A stretch of 64,000 nucleotides of DNA from Sphaerolaimus hirsutus (Eukaryota > Nematoda > Chromadorea > Monhysterida > Sphaerolaimidae): positions 7,561,206 to 7,625,205 of the forward strand of contig OZ038459.1 of assembly GCA_964036195.1 (NCBI GenBank). The letters run 5' to 3'. Both the position numbers and the translations under genes were made by a program. Positions 34,301 to 46,504 of this stretch are shown here, one piece after another (positions within the stretch are counted from its first letter, which is position 1; each line of letters begins with the position of its first letter). A model generated the notes under the pieces. That model saw only the letters and a list, made by a program, of their open reading frames with translations, ran no database searches and was not told where the DNA came from.

Positions 34301-37300
34301 CAAAAATTTGAAGCATCGCACTGAACGGAAACAATTAAAATTATGCGTCATGAAATGATAAAAATTAACTATGCTGTGTATCACATAATCTACCAAAATT
34401 TAGTTGACACGAATTTGATGTCAACTAGTGTGTGTGGGCCTGTAATTTTATGTCGGCCTTTATATTTTTTTCTGTAAGGCTTGCGACAGCCGGTTGATTC
34501 AACGTTTTTTTAAATAAAATGTTATCTGTCGGTCGGCTGCGTTACTTTTGTCATTCTCACGTGTTGCACTTAACAGATTCTTGAACCGGAACATGGCGAA
34601 CATGCGCATGGTGTGCTGCAGCGGCTGGGTTTCCAATGGCGTGCGCGAGGCGGTCCTCATGCACAAACTTGTACGGCTACAACGAGAAGTCTGTTTTTTT
34701 TGTTAAATCTGGTGCGAATTCCGCCAAACGTGGGTGGAAAAGGACGTGAAAAGCCAGGTGAAAGGCCAAGTGAAATAGTTTTTTGAATAGGGTAACATTT
34801 TCAATTCGAAAGTTCCGACGCAAGCGTAAAATCGGACGTTTCACTGTAAATTATCATTACCGTCATCAGAAACAATGCTTTCTAAGTCAGAATTCATGCG
34901 TTACGTTTTTTAAAGTTATTTTTCATTTCACTTTTTCACATCACTTTTCACTCCACTTTTCACTTCTCGTTTCACTTAACTTATTGCGCAATCGGCCCCT
35001 GCACTCGATACACTTTACGCTCATCGTTTAATTTCCAGGCAAACGGCGCCGGCCCAGCTGCCAACGATAATGATGAGTTTCAACTTTCGCCGGGTGAAGA
35101 AGGTGCAAAAACAACCATTGATAAATCACTCTGGCGTCCCATTCTTTTTGGGGACAATTGTAAATCTGCCGATGGAGACTGGCCGTTCCAGGATTGCTGT
35201 ATGAATTGCAAAGATGCTAAGCGGCGCGTGCGTTATTTACAATATTGTTGTCAAGCGTAAGGGGTTGATCAGTCACAGGGGTACCTTTAATTTTGATCCT
35301 CCGGGGGGCTAGATATAGCTGAAAAATTGGGGGGTGCGGGGGTTCGATATATAGGCTTTTTGTGTAGAAGGAAGGAGGGTGAAAAGAGGTAAATATATAG
35401 ACCAACTCATATACATATTTAAGTAACTGAAAATTGGTAAGAAGGCAAATGAACTGGGTAGTGATTTTGGAGGTGAAAATCTATAAAAGTGTATGAAAAT
35501 ATGGTTAATTTGTTATTATGCGGCATCCATCCGGTGTAAATGCAACTAGTGCAACTAGATAACTGGCCGATTCGGGGGAAGGGGGGGGGGGTCATGAGAT
35601 AGAAGCCAAAAATTTGCCCCGAGATAGATAGATAGCTGAGCGTCCTCCAATATGATAGATAGCTGGGCGATTTGGGATTCCCCCCAACCCCCCCCCCCAA
35701 TTCGATACCCCTGTCTGGTCAATCCAATGTTTACACAAACTCAGGACCAAACCGACGGACCAGCACCTTGCACGTGCCTGTGCCACAAATCGCCCACGGA
35801 CAGGATGCTCGTGTACACGACGGGCACCAAGTGCTACGTGCCGCACCAGGTCGCCTTCAAGCTCGTGTCTGGTTAGTTGGCAATGGCGTTGACGTTTCAA
35901 CCCATTACACATATAGACAGAGTCTGCTAATAAACAGCGATTATCTACACGTTGCATCGGTAAACGTCTATCAAACATAGCTTGGTTGGTTTGGTTGAAT
36001 AGTGATATTAGCGTTCACGCCCGCTCTACAGTGGGCGGTAAACACAAAGGAATAGAGGTCTATACCTCTGTGTTTGCCGCCCACTGTAGAGCGGTTGTGT
36101 CAAATAATAAATATACTAATCTCTTGATCCTAAATGTGTGAAGGGTAGAATTAGATGGGTGGCGGGTTTAGATGTGAACTAAGCTAGGGTTCAAACGGGA
36201 CCAGTTTTTCGGACCGGGACCGGGACTGGGGGGTCGGTACCGGGACTTGTATTAGCCGAACCATGTACCGGGACCGCGGTCCCGTTTGAACCCTAAACTA
36301 AGCCTCGATCGTCTGTTTCAGGGGAGGAAACGCTGAGCCTGCTGCGGGGCGACGTGATGTCGCCTGACCGCCGCGAGCGAATTATGGAGCGCATCAGGGA
36401 GGAGGCCGCCGCAGAGCGGGAGCGAGCCGCTGGTGTGTTGGGGTCATTGTTGGTTTGTGCGGGGCTAGTAGCGGTGCCCTTCATTTCCGACCGTTAGTAA
36501 CGTCGATAAAACTTTTCTATCCACCCAGAAAAAATCTATCCAATTTATTCCAACGGTTTGTGTTAAAAATTACTTGTCCTGAAAGTGCCGATCTTTACAA
36601 TATTCACAATCTTCCCAATTTTTACAATCGTCTAGCGAACAAGTTTTCATTGCACAACACGCAAACGGATGGTCTTAAAATGCATAGGTTCATATTTTAC
36701 GCGTAATCGATATGGTGTTTCCATAAACAGCAGCGGGCGAAGCTGCGGCCGCGGGTGACGATGCAGTTGATAATGATATGGACGTGGATGCTGAGGCAGC
36801 TGGCGCCGCTGAAGCTGACATTGAACCTCGATTCGCACAGAACGAACAGGTTGTGTGTTTTGTGTGCGTACATACCCCTCAGCATTGTTGTTCAAACGTA
36901 TTTACGTTTACTTGATAAATACGTTTACGTTTTCTCCCGCAAAGATGCCGATACTCACTTACTCTTGTATTTTTTGAAAGTACATTAGTACAGAAAACGT
37001 AATTGAGAAAAAATATTTGAGGTGCATGAAAAGCAAAAACCACTCAAATGAATTAAACTGCTGCAAACATGGCAGCGGAAGTATTAGAAGTGGTGATAGG
37101 TAGGGAAAGCGACGATTTTCGATTGTACTTTTACAAAATTCTACGTCTTCCTAAGCACAAAATCTAAAACAAATCTTGCGTTTACGTTTTCCCTGAGTAA
37201 AAATACTGGTATTTGCGTTTAGTCACCGCAAAAGTAAAAAAAATTACTACACGTTTTCTGTACTTCAAAAATACCCTGTAGCGCGCCTGCACAAATCCCA

Positions 37301-38725
37301 GTCCGTTGTCACACAGGGCGGCGTTAACGACGCGGCACTAGAGGAGTTCATGCGCATGTTCGACATGGCCGACCACACGATCGACATGGACGGGCACATC
37401 GTGGGCTTGACGCTCAGCCGCGACGGTCGATATGTGGTCGTCAATGTGAGGCAGTTCATTTCTGAGGTCGATGTCACGCAGCCGTTGAATCCACCTAATA
37501 TTGATGAGCAGGTTAGAGGGATTGGGAAGAGGTTTTTTGTAGAATTTTGACAGAGTGGTTATTTGTGTTTCCACGCTCTTGACTGTTCAGGGGCCAATCC
37601 CAAACCGTGTAAAATGTAAAGTAAAGTGTCAATTGCCATGCAAAGTTCGGACATACTAAATTTTTCTTTTTTCTTTTGATTGACATTTTACATGACATTT
37701 GACACTGGAATCTGCTGAAGTTTGGAATCCGGAATCACCTTTCTTATCACAAATTTCCTTGTCTATGCACTTGATAAGTTACAGAATTGGCTCCGCCTTT
37801 AACCCTACCACTCAAATCCCACACATCACAAAACATACCCCCAACCGCAGATCAACGTTCGCTTAATCGACCTGGAGACCCTATCCCTGGTCCGGCCCAG
37901 CCCCAGCTACGTGGGCTCGTGGGCGTTCACCACCAACGACGGGGTGTTCTTTATATTCGTGGACGCCCTCGGCGACTGGCTGGCTTCGGGCAGCGAGTGC
38001 GGCAACGCGCCCGTGTGGAGCCGGCGCCACGGGGCGTTGCTAGCTCAGGTGCCAGTCCCGGACACTGTAAAATGCCATGTGGAATGGAAAATGTCATGCA
38101 AAGTGTCAAAGGTTATGGAAAATGCCCTGCAAAATGGCAACCGAGTTGCCATTTTGCCGGGCATTTTCCTTGACTTTTGACACTTTGCATGACATTTTAC
38201 ATTTTACAGGGCTATTTACACGGTCTGGGACTGCCCCCAGCTGCACCATGATAAGGTGGTTAATAGTGCGGCGTTTTATCCAGGAAAGGACAGAGATTGT
38301 CTGGTTACGGTAGCCGATGATCATACGGTAAGTATTTGTCGTGATTTATACTCGGCGGACCACATGCTATGCATTTGGCTGAAAGTAACACGCCATCGTG
38401 ACGTCATCGTTGATAAGATCAAAGTTGCTCCAAAAAAGTGAAAACTATTTCAAGCACGAAACGTATTGTGGTTGTACTCGACTCCGTCTTTTTCTTTTTC
38501 AAATGTTTTTCCGCCTGCTCGCGCGTCATCGACCAAGACATAAGTAATTTTGGACGCATACTCTGCAGTCCGCCTAGTATATTCGAAAAGTTTTACAAAA
38601 AGATTCGATTTACTTCATATCTTACGTTCGGAAAGCTGGCTATTTTAGGCAATATTTTGGCGCCACAGATTCGCGTCTGGACATCTCGACGGCACCTGGC
38701 CAACGCCTATGACTGGGATGAGTAG
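31331..38725 (+). CDS. FBXW5: F-box/WD40 protein 5, SCF ubiquitin-ligase substrate receptor
   Basis: FBXW5 links substrates to SCF (SKP1) and DDB1-CUL4 ubiquitin ligases. Exons: 31331-31482, 31847-32030, 32371-32439, 32520-32805, 33686-33798, 34120-34220, 34577-34670, 35039-35227, 35745-35871, 36322-36432, 36731-36849, 37302-37511, 37851-38048, 38241-38327, 38669-38725. All phases fit and give 698 aa (vertebrate about 566). The F-box is LPDPLWLHVFGQLGRADLG (12-30). WD blocks include FATCSKDSKVLVW, YTQFAQFN, RPYDVFGCW, IDMDGHIVGLTLS and HHDKVVNSAAFYP, all matching FBXW5. The family-specific middle is expanded by an acidic/Ala-rich segment (exons 10-11). Intron 13 is exactly one introner. Exon 8's donor (GGCGC/GTGCGT) was chosen by phase, with an alternative at GAAG/GTGCAA. 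Confidence 0.96.
31555..31775. repeat. GCGCCAGGCGCC-rich element, FBXW5 intron 1
   Basis: Dense TGGCGC and GCGCCA words sit in inverted orientation. Relatives lie at 50598-50880, about 54310-54410, 58768-58825 and 61570-61660. Confidence 0.6.
32113..32266 (-). mobile_element. Introner-related element inside FBXW5 intron 2
   Basis: The reverse complement starts GGCGCCACTCCTAGACCGTG and shares the ATGTCATGCAAAGTGTCAAAAG arms. It is antisense to FBXW5 and lies within an ordinary intron. A further copy (37589-37705, starting GGCCAATCCCAAACCGTG) lies in intron 12. Confidence 0.7.
32833..33046. mobile_element. hAT-like GATCGGGATC element, FBXW5 intron 4
   Basis: The ends are TAGGGTTCGAACGAGAT and GGATCCCGTTTGACTCCTA, with an exact 8-bp duplication GTTCAAAT. 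Confidence 0.85.
33914..34036 (+). mobile_element. Introner family 1 inside FBXW5 intron 5
   Basis: It starts GTGCAGTCCCAGACCCTG and ends GGGTCTGGGACTGCCCCCAG, and is flanked by CAG. It sits inside a C-rich MITE that itself lies within a normal intron, so it is nested twice. Confidence 0.8.
34250..34441. repeat. GGGCCCACAC-TAGTTGACA MITE, FBXW5 intron 6
   Basis: The ends are GGGCCCACACCCTAGTTGACA and TGTCAACTAGTGTGTGTGGGCC. A close relative is at 44470-44676. Confidence 0.7.
36021..36094 (+). other. 74-nt near-perfect hairpin, FBXW5 intron 9
   Basis: Arms of 30 nt pair with two T/C-type differences. The left arm starts CCGCTCTACAGTGGGCGG and the right arm ends CCGCCCACTGTAGAGCGG. They enclose a loop of about 14 nt (AATAGAGGTCTATA). 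The size and shape resemble a pre-miRNA or a minimal MITE, and no family was recognised. Confidence 0.6.
36185..36295. mobile_element. hAT-like GGTCCC mini-element, FBXW5 intron 9
   Basis: A complete 111-bp copy: TAGGGTTCAAACGGGACC to GGTCCCGTTTGAACCCTA, with an exact 8-bp duplication AACTAAGC. Confidence 0.92.
38049..38240 (+). mobile_element. Introner family 1, forms all of FBXW5 intron 13
   Basis: It starts GTGCCAGTCCCGGACACTG and ends GTCTGGGACTGCCCCCAG. Central arms TGCCCTGCAAAATGGCAAC and GTTGCCATTTTGCCGGGCA pair. Exon ...CTAGCTCAG joins CTGCACCATGATAAG, phase 0, in the middle of a WD repeat. CAG flanks both ends. Confidence 0.95.
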
Positions 38726-41700
38726 AGTGCTGCGAGTGTATTTCCCGGTAAAACATTTGCTCGATATTTGCAATATTTTAGAGGCATCACTATAACGGTG
38801 TTGTATTTATAATATACCTACCTTCAATTGTCCAGGAGTTTTCGAATTTCCCCCGCGAATGGTTGAGCATTTGATCATTTCACAAACATGTACAGATATT
38901 CATTTTGTATTTTTTATAAATTTAGCTCGCCTCAATGCTAGCTTCAGATGCATGTAGCTGATTGCTCCCACACAGTGAATTACAGCGCTTGTGTCTCGTA
39001 AATAGATATAAATATCTATCTAGTCTGTTGCTGTTGTTGAACGTCATAAAATGTGAACGCGCCGTGCCGTCAATTCAATGGCACACTTTTTTAGAATTTA
39101 ATTTCACTTCTTCACGTCGCCGCCTTCTCTGATCGAAAATCATTTTAATTAGTTTCCTATTTTATCGACTACGTCAGCCACTTATCAATCACAGATCACG
39201 ATATTCCATTTTGACAATCGCTCGCTGCTTGTCACTTTCGTGCGCGAGCGCTCGCTCGGGTGCAAAATTACTTTTCAAATGCTAATTTCGGTCCGCGCGA
39301 GATTGATAGCGCGCGTGCGCGTTTGTTTCCTCGTGCATTTTCTTTAAATAGGTTATCTGCGGGCATGGGAACATGTGCACTGCGCTCGGCCACTGTGCAG
39401 TGCACTGCCTCAAATATGCGTGCAATTTGTTTGTTTCAGCTGTTTTATACGGCCCCATTATCATGGGATCATTCTCTGCTGATTGCACATTGGTGGCATT
39501 TTGGCATTTTTTCCGGTGGACGGCGCCACCGAACCGGAGTGGCAGTTGAGACTTCTACGTTATTTTATCATATTCAACTTTCCTGTGAAGCTTCCTATTG
39601 TTGCGTTCTAAATACTCCATACTTTATTCCATACTTTATTCCGCGCTGAATCGTCTCGCTGGCTGGCTCTCTGTCACTCATAAGGCATGCATGAACGTTT
39701 TTTTGCCGTCGGTGCGTGCGTCTGGCCGAGCCGGCCTTCAAGGTTCCACCGGAACGGTGTTTCCGGTTTCGGTACCGGTGCCGACACCCTGGTTCCAATC
39801 GCGATCCAGGTGAAAAAAACACTGGTTCCCGTCGCAGCCATTTTCTCTGTTCTGGTGAATGAATAATGATATTATCTGTTCTGGTGAATGATGATTTTGG
39901 AAATTTTGAAAGAAACTTCGCGATATGATAATTTTGTTTCTTATTTACATTTTTTGCTATCTCTCGCTGAACCGCACCGCAGTCCGGTCCGATAGATCAC
40001 CGGTCCTTTGCAAAAAAAATTGGGAGGGGGTGTTCGCGGGGGTTTAATATATAGACTTTTTCAAAGTGTAGAATGTAGAAAACGAAAAAGATCTCTAAAA
40101 ATGTGCCTACACACACTAGTTTTCACCGTGACTTCGTGTGAAAACTGAAATTTTTTAAATGCAAATTAATTAACACGGTTGAATGATTTTATGTAATCTT
40201 AATTGGAATTTAAATTAATGTAAGTTGAAATTTAAATATTTTAAAACTAAAACACATATAGCATACAAAAAGAGTAGGCTAGATGTCGCCATGTCGCCAT
40301 TTCAGTTTTCACACAAGTCACGGTGAAAACTAGTGTGTGTAGGGCCAATATGTTTAAAGTAGCGGAAAAAAGAATATACGATATTTACTGGAATAACTAA
40401 CGCACTTCGCTTATTAACCCCTTTGCAGGGGTTTTGTAGGGGGTGGGGGGTTGGGTACCCCCCCCCCGCCAAAAAAAAATACGCCAGCTACCGTATTGGC
40501 TTGTTTTGAACCCCGGGCACTGTTTTTTTTACAACGTCCTTACAGTGGCACTCAATTCGAGCATGGTACTGTATTTGGTAAGGCATTTCAATTCCATTAT
40601 AGACATCGATCTACATATTTTGGTACGTATATCGATTCCAGCTGCGTAATTATGATGTAAATAATTGCAACGGCTGCGTCAATTAGATGCAACAATGACT
40701 GGATTTTTTTAACAACAGAAGGGACAGAACAGAAGCCACGTTTTTGAACGTATTGCGTTTCTCGCGTCATGTTTGCTTCTATTACTTAGGTGTGGGGGGC
40801 ACTCAATTCAAGCATGTCACTGTATTGTTTCATAAGGCAGTTACCCTGGCACTGTATTTGAGCATGGCACACAATTCAAGCATGGCACTCAATACAAGCC
40901 AATGCGGTATCTATTTTTTCCGGAGGCCGTTCAGCTATATCTATCTAGCAAAATTTTTGACTACTATCCCCCAAACCCCTCCCCAAATCGTCCAGTTATC
41001 TACCTATCCGATGCGATTTTGAGAAATTTTGCCTTAATTTTCGCTCAAAATCGCTAATTTTCTAACCTTTTTGTAGTTTTTCACCTTCGGCATCACTAGT
41101 TCATTTGTTTTATTGGCTGTTTTCAACTATTTTGCGTACTATATATTTATGCTGTACCTATTTTGAGCTATTTTCTTCCTACTTATAGCGATTTGTCCGT
41201 TGTCTTCCCGCTGTGCCTTGAAAAGCCTAATACTGAACCCGCGTGAACCAACCCCTCCCCAATCTATCCCTCCGAAACAGGGATTTACCATCTATATGAA
41301 ACCCCTAGGGGGTCCAAATCTACAAAATCCCTTGACGAATTTCCCCCCTGTTAAACGAGCGAGGAATGAATAATTCCCCCACTTGAATAATCCCCCAAAT
41401 GATAGAAGAAATATGATGCACATAATTTTGAAAAACAATCGATCAATTCAGACCGAGCAAATGAGCTCTATCTGGTTTGATTCATCGAATGCAAATGCTG
41501 TACATCCGCTGTGCAAGGATGCAGTCGAATGTGCACTGCCAGGTGCCAATGTATTAGGACATACATGTGTATGTAGCGTGATAGAAACATGCTTGAAGAT
41601 TTTGATGAAATAATAATTCCCCCCTTGAATAGCCCCCCCTCAAAGGGTCTTGACGAAAAAATGATTCCCAGGGGAATTGTTTGAATAAATACGGTAGGTA

Positions 41701-43375
41701 CATACATCGCCAAAGATAGCATATTTCCGAGGTGAAAAAAAGCAAAATGTGAAGAAAAAACCCCAGCGATTTTGACTGAAACTCGAGGAAAATGTTCGCA
41801 GGAAAAGTGGCGAACCCCCCCCCCCCCCTAGTGGAAACCCCTGCCGGTCCTGAAACGCTGTCCCATTTGTCCCTGCGAATTCCGTCGAGGTGTTGCCGCG
41901 GCGCCGTGCCAAAGCACCATTGTCCATTGTAGTTCAGCCGTTTTCGCGTGATGCACAATGCGATAAGCACGCATGCATTTTTTGCACTACTTTGTCGGTT
42001 TTCCCCGTCGAGTTGTCGGGTGATGAAATTGAATTAGCCCGATATTTGGGTTTGAATCGGGCAGCCTAATCTGAAATTTGGGCTGCCCGATTCAATGTGT
42101 TTCAATTTGCCATACGGTATGTATGTCATTGAATAGGGCAGCTTTGATTTCTGGAAGCTTTGAATTGATTGGTTTCCCAAAAATTTGTGTCGGACTGTCT
42201 ACATCCTGTTCCCGATAGCGTTTTCTAGAGGCGGCAAAGGCGTGGAAAGTAGTGTGCATTGGATTTCAAACGGGATCCCCATCCCGAATCCCGATAATTG
42301 TCAGGATTTTGCGGTCCCGATCCAGAAGCCTCAATCCCGAAATTTTTAAAATACCAATCCCGAACCCGGAAAAATTTGTCAAATTTGTCAAATGACTTTT
42401 AACACTGAGGAATGTTTACGGAAACCTCTTGTGTTGTGCAGTTGATGGCACTTCTCTGAAATGCAAGTGTGTTTAGACCTTTTGTGAATAAAAAGAGAAC
42501 AACCCGAAATTAAAGAATAGTAAAATAATACCAGAACTTTGTCCAAAATCCCGAGACACCGTTCACGATCCCGAAATCTCAGAAAACTAATCCCGACCAC
42601 GAAAAGTCCATCCCGTTTGAACCCTAATCCGTATTGGTTGATAGTATTTTTAGGCCCGTTTTCCAGCTACCATCTTGTGACGATCATAACTTTTTTCCTT
42701 ATACTCACTGGTCTGGTTAGAAAATCGTACAATATTTACGCAGTCCATTCAAATTGAGTTTGTTATTTGTCCCCAAAGAACTCTTTTTTCGATGAAATTA
42801 TTAAAAGTTATCACTGATTTTTGATTCGTATTAACGGTTTCTAGTCGGCTTGCAATTTCAACGATTAGCACCGTGAATAAAAAACGGATGTGTTATTTAC
42901 CACGTAAAGTGTTTTTTGGTGTCAAATGGCAGTACTCAGCAGTACCAACACCAACGAAACCCTCTTTTTTCGCAGCGTGTGAGTACGTCTTATCAGCCTA
43001 CAGACATTTTGAAGATCATTCATTTTGAATTTGAATACCAAGACCTTACGTTTCAACAGAAGTTTCCACAACCCTTAGATCTTTACCTCTAATCAAGTGG
43101 ATTTTCGCAGCACTTAACCACTGCACTTGTTTCCAACACTTTAATCGCACTTTTCACCGCCTACTTTTTGTCAAACTGTTGCGCATTGACTGCAGCATAT
43201 CGCATGCACGGTGCCCTGGGCCGCGGCCGCGCCTGTCCCCCGGGCGCCATCGCACCTTTGCGAGTGCGGAAATCAGCCCCGCTATTGCACTTTTGATCAA
43301 AACTTCATTTCCTTGGCGCCGCCTCGAAACTGGCGCGCGCTGTTAGCGCGCTTCCGAAATCTCGGCGATTTACGC

Positions 43376-43822
43376 TAGAGTTGTTAAAAGTACTAAACTT
43401 TTTTCAAAGTATGCGTAAAGTATTTTGTTTTTACTCACCCCGAGTACAGAAAGTGTAAAGTAAATTTTTTTACTTTTACTCGCGAGTAAATGAGAGTAAA
43501 ATACTTCTTTACCCAGAAAGCGTAAATGAGAGTATTTTTTATCGGGAAGGGTAAAAGCGAGTAAAATTACCGTTACTTCTGAAAAAAGCATTATGAATGT
43601 TTTCTTTCGATTAACAAGTCTTCTTTATGAAAAGCAGGGGTCTCGAATTGCAAAAATACTCTTCTGTACTCACAAAAATCACTCTTCTGTACTCGAGTAC
43701 TCTCAAAAAGTAAGCATACAGGTGAGTACGGATACTTTTTTCAAAGTATGCATATGCATATTTACTCGGTGCTTGAGTATGCGTACTTTTTGAGTAAAAG
43801 TAAATACTCATTAACAACTGTA
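43376..43822. mobile_element. hAT-like TAGAGTTGTTAAAA element
   Basis: The ends are TAGAGTTGTTAAAAGTAC and CATTAACAACTGTA, with an exact 8-bp duplication ATTTACGC. The interior reiterates GAGTAAAAGTAA words. Relatives are at 44975-45507, about 51236-51735 and about 36890-37275. Confidence 0.85.
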
Positions 43823-43986
43823 ATTTACGCGCGCGCGCTTTTCACTATGGAATACAGATGTCTAATGGGGTTTGGAGTAGAATAAAAGCCCTCGTACTAT
43901 ATACTATTAATAGTGGGAAGGGAATGCGGAGGGGCGGGGCGCTTTCAATGCGACCGTGAAGCGTTGTTTTGTTTTTGCCCTCGATG

Positions 43987-44199
43987 TTGTCCCAAGCGGC
44001 TCGCCATTGTGCTCGGCTGCGATTTGCGGCGCATTTCTTGTCCGGACTTGGATGGAAGCTCATATACATTGTGTTGGAGTGGGCTATTTTTGGGTTGAGT
44101 GTAGTTTTTGAATGGTTCTTTGGGTTTTATGACGTGGCGCCCTGGTGGCGCCAATGTGACCCGATGGGGTTGTTAATGTTGGCAGTGGATTACATTTAA
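43987..44199 (+). CDS. Hypothetical small membrane protein ORF
   Basis: A 70-codon ORF starts MLSQAARHCARLR and has two hydrophobic stretches (around LIYIVLEWAIFGLSVVFEW). A GC box-like GGGGCGGGG lies 54 bp upstream. There is no recognised homology and no introns, so chance is possible. Confidence 0.2.
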   Translation: MSQAARHCARLRFAAHFLSGLGWKLIYIVLEWAIFGLSVVFEWFFGFYDVAPWWRQCDPMGLLMLAVDYI

Positions 44200-44974
44200 T
44201 GTCAATATGCTATGCTTGGGACTTCATCTCGTTCAAGTTGAACTCATGCTATTTTGCCGCGCATTGAAAATATTGGAAAAAAACGTTTCTCAATGTAGCT
44301 ACCAAATCATAAAAAATGCTTTGCAAAAACATTACGGTGACGATTATGGATCTTGGTAAACTTTTTGATTTCACCAATTAAATAGCCTGTCCGGTGTATA
44401 ATTTTTTCCTATCAGAATGCCTCCGCAGCTTGTTTGGCCTTAACACACAGACGTGAAGCTATGCTCAATGGGCCCACACACTAGTTGACATCGGAAATTC
44501 GTGTCAACTGAATGTCAACTAAAAAAAATTAATCAGCACCCTTTACTGAAACAATGAAAATTGAATGTCACTATATAAAATTAATGTTCTATCACATAGG
44601 AAAGTTGAAATCACATAATTAAAGAAATTGAGTTGACACGAATTTTGATGTTAACTAGCGTGTGTGGGCCCCATGGCCCCCATGTGACAAAAGACTGTCA
44701 CATTTTTAGAAACACCACCTAGGTATTCATTTACCGGTTATTTTGATCATATAATTGTATACTATTATTATGTTTAAACTTTTTTTAATGTGGTGAAAAA
44801 ATGTTTGCATGATGAGATCTGAAGGACCGCTCACATTGTTTATATTTTGTTGCTTTTTACATAGTTTTGATTAGAATATTGTTGAATACCGACCAGTTCT
44901 AAATTTGTTCGCTTCGCTAAAAAAAATTCTAACTCTGCATTATATTTCTTTAACACCCGCGCAAGTGTCTCTAC

Positions 44975-45507
44975 CAGAGTTGTTAAAAGTACTGAACTTT
45001 TTTCAAAATTTAACGTAAACGTAAAGTATTTTATTTTTACTCAACCCTGAGTACAGAAAACGTAAAGTATTTTTTAAATACCTTTACACTGCGTAAAACG
45101 TGAGTAAAATACTTTTTTAGAGAAAACGTAAAACTGAGTATTTTTCCTCACAGAAAACGTATAAATTCGTATTTTTCTCATATAAAATGTTAAAGTGAGT
45201 ATTTTTCTCACAGAACGTAAAAATCAGAAATTTTGTAAATTTTTACTCTAGAATACATAAAATAATGTGTTTTTTGCTCCTGATAACTATTTCTTAGGAA
45301 AATGTCTTATTTTTGCCACTTTCTGTCTGTCAAAATGTCATTTCTTTCTATGTCCCGCTTTTATACGCTTTCGGTACTCGTGTACTTTCAAAAAGTACGC
45401 GAGTAAGTGCGAACCGGTATTTTTTCAGGAAGAAACGTAAACGTATTTACGCAGCACTCTAGTATCCGTATTTTTTGAGTAAACGTAAATATGTTTTAAC
45501 AACTATG
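44975..45507. mobile_element. hAT-like CAGAGTTGTTAAAA element
   Basis: The ends are CAGAGTTGTTAAAAGTAC and TTTTAACAACTATG, with an exact 8-bp duplication GTCTCTAC. Confidence 0.85.
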
Positions 45508-46204
45508 GTCTCTACGAAGCGCGCACCTGCAGCTAAGCAGCGCATCAATACATCATTCCAGGTCGTGTCTGTCAAACAATCGGATGGCTTTTTCCAACTG
45601 AACTGCCAAAGCGATTCCGCCGGCTTTTCGATGACGTTCCGAGCCCCGTGACATGGCACGCTCCTGAGAGGCCGCCCATTACGTGTTCTCGTGGTATTTC
45701 AAATATTTGTATGATTACATTTTCGCGACGTTTCATTCTTACTTACCGTATTTCCTCGATTTATACCACCTCCTTGAGTAGACCCCGCTCGAAAAAAACC
45801 CGGGTCTGAGCGATCCGATGAAAAAATAACCCCCGTTTATACCCCCCGTCTCCAATAATGCAAATACATCATGTATGTAATGTACATTATGTATTAATTG
45901 CTTCCAAATTGCATCGCAGCACACATGTACTAGTTTGTGTAGATATATTCCTACCTATATAAATATGTCCTGTTTGGTCTCATTTTTTACAATTTTTGGC
46001 TATCTTTTCCTTATTCCTTACTACAACCCTTCACGAAACAAAAACCCCTTTGAAAAACCCCCACCCCTCAAATTATCCCCCCCTCGAAATCTTCCGGCGA
46101 AATAATAAACCCCCTTGGGCCCAGACCTGGGGGTGTTTCGAAGAAACACGGTAATTGGCTTATAATTCTCTTCCCTATCTAAAAAATTCCACTCACTATT
46201 CCAG

Positions 46205-46360
46205 CTCAAAAACCTGCTTGCGCCACCGGTGGTCATGAAAGGAGCGTTCGCGCGGCGCGTCCCCCGGCTCGACGCCTAGTGGGCGCGCCGCCGCTGCGAC
46301 GGCATGTTCCTTATCAACCGGATCGTGGCCCAGCGCAGGCTCGCCGTGCAGCTCAACAAG
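46205..46360 (+). pseudogene. Isolated coding-like exon with one in-frame TAG
   Basis: The segment is bounded by TTCCAG and AAG/GTCGGG, is 52 codons long (phase 0 at both ends) and is GC-rich like real exons here. It reads LKNLLAPPVVMKGAFARR ... LDA, then TAG at 46277-46279, then WARRRCDGMFLINRIVAQRR. Only that codon breaks the frame. I do not recognise the protein and found no partner exons, so a decayed gene copy, an assembly error or an exon of an undetected gene are all open. Confidence 0.4.
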
Positions 46361-46504
46361 GTCGGGGGGGGGCGGGTTTGGTTTTTTTTGTGTTCGTTCC
46401 TTGCACTCTTGGTTTTGTGAGTGTTTGAGTTGTTGTCTTTGCGTGCGTTTTTTTTTGCCAATTCGGTTTTTTGTGTCGGTTGGTTAACGCCTACGGATCG
46501 AAAC

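Larger units (their letters stand above)
38726..46204. other. 7.5-kb spacer after FBXW5
   Basis: I saw no convincing multi-exon gene. Contents include a CG-rich tract (39230-39420), a TAGTTTTCACCG MITE (about 40104-40347), CTATCTATC-type elements (about 40010-40080, 40900-41340), C-rich MITEs, a GATCCC element (about 42265-42625), a GC-rich tract (43190-43360) with CGCGGCCGCGCC, and two TAGAGTTGTTAAAA elements. GC-rich tracts may be promoters or lone exons. Confidence 0.5.

Noticed and set aside
35039..35227. Earlier donor GAAG/GTGCAA for FBXW5 exon 8
   Set aside because: It gives phase 1, which puts the next exon out of the conserved frame (VYTTGTKCYVPHQ); the GTGCGT donor fits.
39260..39649. 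129-aa ORF at 39260-39649
   Set aside because: No recognisable domain, no supporting splice structure, and amino-acid composition typical of random CG-rich sequence.
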